In this document: positions 31,888 to 36,951 of the stretch, piece by piece | Numbering within the stretch: position 1 is the stretch's first letter | How the letters are laid out: every line of letters starts with the position of its first letter | NCBI RefSeq assembly: GCF_008923205.2 | Contig: NZ_WBMS02000024.1 | Span: 1-36,951 of the forward strand | Reading direction: 5' to 3' | Origin: Actinomadura physcomitrii | GTDB lineage: Bacteria > Actinomycetota > Actinomycetes > Streptosporangiales > Streptosporangiaceae | Length of the DNA stretch: 36,951 nucleotides | The notes under the pieces: model-generated | Seen by the model: only the letters and a program-made list of their open reading frames with translations | Told to the model about the DNA's origin: nothing | Database searches by the model: none | Position numbers and translations under genes: made by a program

Positions 31888-32846
31888 TGCTCGACCGCAC
31901 CGACCCCGAGGCCGCGATCGCCGAGGCCGCCGCCAGGTACTCCAACTGGGGGCGCTGGGGCGACGACGACGTCCTCGGCACCGTGAACTTCATCGACGAG
32001 GCGAAGCGGCGCGAGGGCGCCGCGCTGGTCCGGCGGGGCGTGTCGTTCTCCCTGTCGCAGCGCTTCGACATGGACGGCCCGCAGAAGGGCTGGCGGCGCC
32101 GCACCAACCCCGTCCACACGATGCTGGACACCGGCACGGACGCGGCGCTCGGCAACCAGGGCTTCCCGCACGGCATCGGCGGCGCGGACGACGTGGTCGC
32201 GATGCCGCTGCAGTGCTCCACCCAGTGGGACGGCCTCGGCCACATCTTCGACCACGGCAAGGCGTGGAACGGGCGCCCGGCGGAGCAGGTCGTCACGTCC
32301 GAGGGTGACCTGGTCACCGGCATCGAGCACATGGCCGCGCCGGTCGCCGGGCGGGGCGTGCTGCTGGACGTCGGGCGCGTCGTCGGGGAGGACGGCGAGC
32401 TGCCCGACGGCTTCGCCATCACCGAGGGGCACCTCCAGGCGGCCATCGACGCGCACGGTGTGGCGGTCGGGCGCGGCGACATCGTCTGCGTCCGCACCGG
32501 GCAGCTCACGCGCGCGCGCCGCGACGGCTGGGGCGACTACGCGGGCGGGCCCGCGCCGGGCCTGTCGTTCACCACGGCCGGATGGCTGCACCGCACCGAG
32601 ATCGCGGCGATCGCCACCGACACGTGGGGGTTCGAGGTGCGGCCGAACGAGTTCGACGACGCGTTCCAGCCGCTGCACCAGGTCGCGATCCCGAACATGG
32701 GGCTGCTGATCGGCGAGCTGTGGGACCTGGACGCACTCGCGGCCGACTGCGCGGCCGACGGCGTGCACGAGTTCTGGCTGGCGGCCGGGCCGATCCCGGT
32801 GACCGGCGCGGTCGGCGCCCCTGTCAATCCCATCGCGGTGAAGTGA
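31887..32846 (+). CDS. cyclase family protein (kynurenine formamidase-like hydrolase)
   Basis: A 319-residue metal-dependent hydrolase of the cyclase/KynB family, which opens amides, formamides or lactones. WGDDDVLGTVNFIDE near the N-terminus and VGRGDIVCVRTG and PLHQVAIPNMGLLIGE in the second half fit the family. The usual metal motif HxGTHxDxxxH is here QCSTQWDGLGH (109-119): Asp115 and His119 remain but both upstream histidines are replaced by Gln or Cys. This variant is typical of a long-form subgroup, so it may still be active. The ATG overlaps the preceding stop by one base (TGATG). Its place beside an FAD monooxygenase and an ACMSD-like protein recalls the kynurenine pathway. Confidence 0.9.
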   Translation: MLDRTDPEAAIAEAAARYSNWGRWGDDDVLGTVNFIDEAKRREGAALVRRGVSFSLSQRFDMDGPQKGWRRRTNPVHTMLDTGTDAALGNQGFPHGIGGADDVVAMPLQCSTQWDGLGHIFDHGKAWNGRPAEQVVTSEGDLVTGIEHMAAPVAGRGVLLDVGRVVGEDGELPDGFAITEGHLQAAIDAHGVAVGRGDIVCVRTGQLTRARRDGWGDYAGGPAPGLSFTTAGWLHRTEIAAIATDTWGFEVRPNEFDDAFQPLHQVAIPNMGLLIGELWDLDALAADCAADGVHEFWLAAGPIPVTGAVGAPVNPIAVK

Positions 32847-32853
32847 GGTCGGC

Positions 32854-33981
32854 ATGGCGGCAGTGGGGAACGTCCTGATCGTCGGGGGCGGCACGGCCGG
32901 GTCGGCGCTGGCCGTCCTGCTCGCGCGGGGCGGTGTCGCGGTGGACGTCGCGGAGATCGAGCCGGACGCGACCGCGCTCGGCTCGGGGATCACGCTGCAG
33001 GGCAACGCGCTGCGCGTGCTGCGCGACCTCGGCGTGTGGGAGCGGGTGAGCGCGTCCGGATACGCGTTCGACGTGCTCGGGCTGCGGGCGCCGGACGGGA
33101 CGCTGCTCGCGGAGGTCCCGGCCGCCCGGACCGGCGGCCCGGACCTGCCCGCGACGCTCGGGATGAACCGTCCCGAGCTGGCGGCGGTGCTCGCGGAGGC
33201 GGTGCGGGACGCGGGCGCGACCGTCCGGTACGGCCTGACCGTCACCGCGCTCGACGACTCCGGTGCGCATGTCGCGGTGCGGTTCTCCGACGGCACCGCC
33301 GGCACGTACGACCTGGTCGTGGGCGCGGACGGCATCCGCTCCGCGGTGCGGGGCCTGCTCAAGATCGACGTGGCGCCGCAACCCACGGGGATGGGCATCT
33401 GGCGGATCCGCACACGGCGTCCCAAGAGCGTCGAACGCACCGACCTGGTCTACGGCGGGCCGTGCTTCATCGCCGGGTACTGCCCGACCGGCCCCGACAC
33501 GATGTACGCGTACCTGGTGGAGAAGGCGCGGCCCCGCGAGTCGATCGCGGACGCCGGCAAGCCGGCGCACATGCGCGCGCTCGCCGAGGGCTACGGCGGC
33601 GCCTGGGACGAGATCCGCGCCGACATCACCGACCCGGACCGGATCAACTACACCTGGTTCGAATCGCTGCTGGTCGACCGTCCGTGGAACCGGGGCCGGA
33701 CCGTCCTGATCGGCGACGCGGCGCACGCGTGCCCGCCGACGCTGGCGCAGGGCGCGGCGCAGTGCCTGGAGGACGCCGCCGTCCTCGCCGAGCTGCTGCT
33801 GGGCGCCGAACGGCTCGACCATGCGCTGTTCGAAACCTTCATGGACCGGCGGTTCGAGCGCGCGAAGGCGGTCGTCGAGGCGTCGGTGCAACTCGGGGAA
33901 TGGCAGCTGCACCCCTCCCCCGACGCCGACGTCCCCGGCCTGATGGCCCGTATCAGCGAGATCGTGAGCGAGCGCCCGTGA
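32854..33981 (+). CDS. FAD-dependent aromatic monooxygenase
   Basis: A 375-residue class A flavoprotein hydroxylase. It has the FAD-binding start VLIVGGGTAGSALAVLL (GGGTAG at 11-16), an acidic residue at the end of the second strand (DVAEIE), the DG motif VVGADGIRSAVR and the GD motif LIGDAAHACPP (Asp288), followed by QGAAQCLEDAAVLAELL. Such enzymes add one oxygen to an aromatic ring using NAD(P)H. Similarity to salicylate- and kynurenine-hydroxylase-type proteins is general; the substrate is unknown. GAGG stands just before the ATG, 7 bp after the cyclase stop. Its stop overlaps the GTG of the amidohydrolase by 4 bp. Confidence 0.92.
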   Translation: MAAVGNVLIVGGGTAGSALAVLLARGGVAVDVAEIEPDATALGSGITLQGNALRVLRDLGVWERVSASGYAFDVLGLRAPDGTLLAEVPAARTGGPDLPATLGMNRPELAAVLAEAVRDAGATVRYGLTVTALDDSGAHVAVRFSDGTAGTYDLVVGADGIRSAVRGLLKIDVAPQPTGMGIWRIRTRRPKSVERTDLVYGGPCFIAGYCPTGPDTMYAYLVEKARPRESIADAGKPAHMRALAEGYGGAWDEIRADITDPDRINYTWFESLLVDRPWNRGRTVLIGDAAHACPPTLAQGAAQCLEDAAVLAELLLGAERLDHALFETFMDRRFERAKAVVEASVQLGEWQLHPSPDADVPGLMARISEIVSERP

Positions 33982-34979
33982 GCATCCCCACCGTCGACGT
34001 GCACGCCCACGTCCTGCTGCCGCAGATCGAAGAGGCGGTCGCCGAGGCGCCCGGCCACGCCGAGCACAAGGAGCTGGACGCACGCCGCAACGGCCCGGAG
34101 TCGCTGAAGGCGAGCGGGAAGATGATCGGTGAGCGGTTCGCGCGGCTGACGCGGATCGAGGCGCGGCTCGCGGACATGGACGCCGCCGGGGTGGACGTGC
34201 AGATCGTCAGCCCGTCGCCGTCGCACTATCACTACTGGGCCGCGCCCGATCTCGCGCGCACCGTGTACCGGACGGCGAACGAGGCGACCGCCGAGCACTG
34301 CGCGCGGGCGCCGGAGCGGCTGCGCGGGCTCGGGCTCGTCCCGCTCCAGCATCCGGACCTGGCCGTCGAGGCGCTCGACCACGCGCTGTCGCTCGGGCTG
34401 AAGGGCGTCGAGATCTCCTCGCACGCGCCCGGCCGCGAGCTGTCCGACCCGGCGCTGGATCCGCTCTGGGCGCGCGCCGCCGAGACCGGCGCGGTGGTGT
34501 TCCTGCACCCGTTCGGCTGCACGCTGGACGAGCGGCTCGACCGGTACTACCTGTCCAACATCGTCGGGCAGCCGGCGGAGAACGCCGTCGCGCTCTCGCA
34601 CCTGATCTTCTCCGGCGTGCTCGACCGGCACCCCGCACTGAAGATCGTCGCGGCGCACGGCGGCGGCTATCTGCCGACCTGCCTCGGCCGCGCCGACCAC
34701 GGCTGGCGGGTGCGCCCCGAGTCCCGCTCCTGCGCCGAGCCGCCGAGCGCCTATCTGCGGCGGATCTGGTTCGACTCGCTCGTCTACGAGCCGGGCGCGC
34801 TGCGCGCGCTGATCGCGGCGGCGGGCGCGTCCCAGGTCGTCATGGGCTCGGACCACCCGTTCGACATGGGTGTGGACGACCCGCTCGACCGGCTCCGCGC
34901 CGCCCTGCCGCCCGGCGGCGACCTGGACGCCGTGCGCGGCGGCAACGCCGTCGCCCTCTTCGACCTCAAGGAGCACTGA
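33978..34979 (+). CDS. ACMSD-like amidohydrolase (decarboxylase)
   Basis: A 333-residue amidohydrolase-2 TIM-barrel enzyme. The zinc ligands His9 and His11 (DVHAH), His177 (FLHPFG) and Asp292 (GSDHPFDMG) and the probable catalytic His227 (AAHGGGYLP) fall at nearly the numbering of bacterial 2-amino-3-carboxymuconate-6-semialdehyde decarboxylase. The family also includes resorcylate and carboxyvanillate decarboxylases and 4-oxalomesaconate hydratase, so a non-oxidative decarboxylation (or hydration) of a ring or ring-fission product is expected; the exact substrate is open. The GTG start overlaps the monooxygenase stop (GTGA). Its stop overlaps the dioxygenase ATG by one base. Confidence 0.92.
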   Translation: MSIPTVDVHAHVLLPQIEEAVAEAPGHAEHKELDARRNGPESLKASGKMIGERFARLTRIEARLADMDAAGVDVQIVSPSPSHYHYWAAPDLARTVYRTANEATAEHCARAPERLRGLGLVPLQHPDLAVEALDHALSLGLKGVEISSHAPGRELSDPALDPLWARAAETGAVVFLHPFGCTLDERLDRYYLSNIVGQPAENAVALSHLIFSGVLDRHPALKIVAAHGGGYLPTCLGRADHGWRVRPESRSCAEPPSAYLRRIWFDSLVYEPGALRALIAAAGASQVVMGSDHPFDMGVDDPLDRLRAALPPGGDLDAVRGGNAVALFDLKEH

Positions 34980-35917
34980 TGCCCGCAAGGCTCATCACCC
35001 ATCTGCGCCATGTGGACCTCGCCGTCCCCGACTACGACCGGCAGCGCGAGTTCTACTCGGGCGTCTGGGGCCTGACCGAGGTCGCGGGCGACACCGGCAT
35101 CTCGTTCCTGGCGGCGGAGGGGTCGCCGGAACAGTACGTCGTCCGGCTCCGCAGGGCGGACGAGAAGCGCCTCGACCTGGTGTCGTTCGGCGCCGCGTCC
35201 CCCGCCGACGTCGACGCGCTCGCCGCGCGGCTCGGCGCGGCCGGCGTCGCGATCGTCGCCGACCCCGGAGAGCTCGCCACGCCCGGCGGCGGGTACGGGT
35301 TCCGGTTCTTCGACATCGACGGCCGGACCGTCGAGGTGTCGGCCGGCGTCGCCGTCCGCGAGCACCGGAGGCTGGAGGAGCGCGAGGCGGTCCCGGTCCG
35401 GCTGTCGCACGTGGTGCTGAACGCCCCCGACCTGGACGCCACCCGCGCCTGGTACGAGACGCACCTGGACTTCGCGCTCAGCGACACCCTCACGTCCCCG
35501 CACATGGGGAAGGTCATGCACTTCATGCGCTGCAACCCGCAGCACCACAGCATGGCGATCGCGAAGGGTCCGCACACCTCCCTGCACCACGTGTCGTTCG
35601 AGATGCGCGGCTTGGACGAGTACATGTTCGGCACCGGCCGGCTGCTGCGCGCCGGAGTGCGGATGATCTGGGGGCCGGGGCGGCACAAGGCGGGCGACAA
35701 CACCTTCTCCTACTTCCTGGACCCGCACGGCAACACCGTCGAGTACACCACCGAACTGGAGACCCTCGACGAGGACGCCTGGCACCCGCACCTGTACGAC
35801 TTCTCCGACCCCGACGTCACCGACCAGTGGGGCACCGCCAACCCGATGAACGAACTCGTCGCGAAAGAATCGTTCAACGACCCCGACCGCGGCGTCTTCG
35901 TCGCCCCGCCGGTCTGA
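34979..35917 (+). CDS. extradiol-type ring-cleavage dioxygenase (VOC family)
   Basis: A 312-residue protein with two vicinal-oxygen-chelate domains. The N-terminal one (about 5-125) lacks metal ligands, as in type I extradiol dioxygenases. The C-terminal domain (about 140-260) carries His144 (LSHVVLN), a histidine in LHHVSFE (203 or 204) and Glu255 (TVEYTTE), the 2-His-1-carboxylate iron site at nearly the positions found in BphC-like enzymes. It should cleave a catechol-like ring next to the hydroxyls. The C-terminal tail (WHPHLYDFSDPDVTDQWG) is longer than in simple catechol dioxygenases. It is coupled to the amidohydrolase gene by a TGATG overlap. The ring substrate presumably comes from the monooxygenase. 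Confidence 0.92.
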   Translation: MPARLITHLRHVDLAVPDYDRQREFYSGVWGLTEVAGDTGISFLAAEGSPEQYVVRLRRADEKRLDLVSFGAASPADVDALAARLGAAGVAIVADPGELATPGGGYGFRFFDIDGRTVEVSAGVAVREHRRLEEREAVPVRLSHVVLNAPDLDATRAWYETHLDFALSDTLTSPHMGKVMHFMRCNPQHHSMAIAKGPHTSLHHVSFEMRGLDEYMFGTGRLLRAGVRMIWGPGRHKAGDNTFSYFLDPHGNTVEYTTELETLDEDAWHPHLYDFSDPDVTDQWGTANPMNELVAKESFNDPDRGVFVAPPV

Positions 35918-35932
35918 TCGGGAGGGACGTCC

Positions 35933-36874
35933 ATGCGACTCGCCACGTACCTGCACGAGGGCGCCCGCCGCTGCGGCGCCGTGGAAGGCGACCGGGTGCT
36001 GCCGTTCCCGGACGGCACCGACCTGCTCGCCCTCATCGCCTCCGGATCGGCGTTCCCGGCGGCGGGCGCGGCCGTCCCGCTGGCGGACGTGCGGCTGCTG
36101 CCGCCGATCGAGCCGCCTTCCGTGCGGGACTTCGTCGCGTTCGAGGAGCACGTCGAGGGCGTCCGGAAGGCGGTGGACGGCGCGTCCGGCGTCCCGGACG
36201 CCTGGTACGACGCCCCGACGTTCTACTTCTCCAACCCGCACGCGATGGTCGGCGCGCACGACGACGTGCCGGTGCCGCCCGGCTGCCGGGACCTCGACTT
36301 CGAGCTGGAGGTCGCCGCCGTCATCGGGCGCGCGGGCGCCGACCTGTCCCCCGAGCGGGCGCGCCAGCACGTGTTCGGCTACACGGTCTTCAACGACTGG
36401 TCGGCGCGCGACCTGCAGTCCCGCGAGATGCGGGTGGGCCTCGGTCCCTGCAAGGGCAAGGACTTCGCCACCACGCTCGGCCCGTGGATCGTCACCGCCG
36501 ACGAGCTGGAGCCCTACCGCGACGCCGACGGGTTCCTGCGGCTGGGCCTGACCGCCGAGGTCAACGGCGAGGTCGTCGGCCGCGACCTGCTGTCCAACAT
36601 GGGCTGGCCGTTCGAGGACCTCCTCGCCTACGCCTCGCGCGGCGCCCGGCTGCGGCCCGGCGACGTCCTCGGCTCGGGGACGTGCGGCAACGGCGGCTGC
36701 CTCGCCGAGCTGTGGGGACGCCGCGGCGCGCAGGACCCGCCGCCGCTGAAGCCCGGCGACACCGTCACCCTCACCGTCGAGGGCATCGGCGCGGTGTCGA
36801 ACACGATCGTCCCCGGCGCGGCCCCGGTCCCGATCCCCCGCGCCCGCAAGCGCCCGCGAAACGCCCTTCGTTGA
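35933..36874 (+). CDS. fumarylacetoacetate hydrolase family protein (second copy)
   Basis: A 313-residue FAH-fold enzyme, clearly different from the first copy in the operon. Core motifs: VRDFVAFEEHVEGVRK, FYFSNPHAMVGAHDDVPVP, the metal site DLDFELEVAAVIGRAG, FGYTVFNDWSARDLQSREMRV, GKDFATTLGPWIVTADEL and LGSGTCGNGGCLAELWG. The FEEHVEGVRK and NDWSARDLQSRE segments are nearer to true fumarylacetoacetase-like hydrolases, suggesting C-C hydrolysis of a ring-fission product. GGGAGG lies 6 nt before the ATG. The gene ends 6 bp before the artefactual poly-G stretch, so its stop is inside good sequence, but the Arg/Pro-rich last residues (ARKRPRNALR) should be treated with mild caution. Confidence 0.88.
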   Translation: MRLATYLHEGARRCGAVEGDRVLPFPDGTDLLALIASGSAFPAAGAAVPLADVRLLPPIEPPSVRDFVAFEEHVEGVRKAVDGASGVPDAWYDAPTFYFSNPHAMVGAHDDVPVPPGCRDLDFELEVAAVIGRAGADLSPERARQHVFGYTVFNDWSARDLQSREMRVGLGPCKGKDFATTLGPWIVTADELEPYRDADGFLRLGLTAEVNGEVVGRDLLSNMGWPFEDLLAYASRGARLRPGDVLGSGTCGNGGCLAELWGRRGAQDPPPLKPGDTVTLTVEGIGAVSNTIVPGAAPVPIPRARKRPRNALR

Positions 36875-36879
36875 GTTGC

Positions 36880-36951
36880 GGGGGGGGGGGGGGGGGGGGG
36901 GGCCCCCACACCCCCCCCCCCCCCCAGGCACCGGGGGGGGGGGGGGGGGGG
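36880..36951. other. poly-G/poly-C run, probable assembly artefact
   Basis: The last 72 bases consist of long G and C homopolymers broken by a few other bases. They encode nothing meaningful and look like two-colour-chemistry poly-G reads or a fold-back at a contig end, not genomic sequence. Confidence 0.85.

Noticed and set aside
1..36951. Mobile elements, phage genes, toxin-antitoxin or defence systems
   Set aside because: No transposase, integrase, terminal repeat, nuclease or toxin-like product was recognised in any plausible gene.

Overview
This is a very GC-rich stretch of a high-GC actinomycete chromosome. The evidence is the reversed 5' end of a 16S rRNA gene at the left edge, the actinobacterial pre-16S leader motif (TTGAGTTCTCAA region), an ECF41 sigma factor, an NDMA-type alcohol dehydrogenase and frequent GTG starts. 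The style fits Actinomadura or other Thermomonosporaceae, but the genus is inferred, not proven. The window is probably a whole contig: one end stops inside an rrn operon and the other ends in a poly-G/poly-C artefact.

Left part (1-10.1 kb): 16S start and its tandem promoters; CD225 and DUF2752 membrane proteins; a patatin-like lipase; then, on the minus strand, an NCS2 nucleobase permease, a crotonase, a DUF1877 protein, a small metallophosphoesterase, an NAD-dependent epimerase with an ECF41 sigma factor, and two secreted proteins of unknown role. The epimerase-sigma pair is preceded by a match to the ECF41 promoter (TGTCACG-N16-CGTC), so it is probably self-regulated.

Middle (10.1-19.8 kb): a tightly packed minus-strand sugar or polyol operon. 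A DeoR-type regulator lies upstream of a xylose/ribose-type ABC transporter (lipoprotein, ATPase with an unusual AEQDD-repeat tail, permease), two different FGGY kinases, a histidine phosphatase and a D-2-hydroxyacid dehydrogenase. The last four genes overlap by 4 bp each. A perfect 19-bp palindrome precedes the regulator. The substrate is unknown and the enzyme set fits no pathway I can name. A rhodanese gene with its own inverted-repeat site follows.

Right part (19.9-36.9 kb): oxidative catabolism. A GlcD-GlcF type FAD/Fe-S dehydrogenase; an IclR regulator divergent from the three-gene lower meta-cleavage module (2-oxopent-4-enoate hydratase, acylating acetaldehyde dehydrogenase, 4-hydroxy-2-oxovalerate aldolase); a relic of a HAD hydrolase; an NDMA-type alcohol dehydrogenase; a family 2 glycosyltransferase; and a LysR regulator divergent from a six-gene operon (FAH-family hydrolase, cyclase-family hydrolase, FAD monooxygenase, ACMSD-like amidohydrolase, extradiol-type VOC dioxygenase, second FAH-family hydrolase). 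The six-gene operon looks like an upper aromatic-ring pathway that could feed the lower module, giving pyruvate and acetyl-CoA. Its substrate is not evident. No insertion sequence, tRNA, CRISPR array or phage gene was seen.
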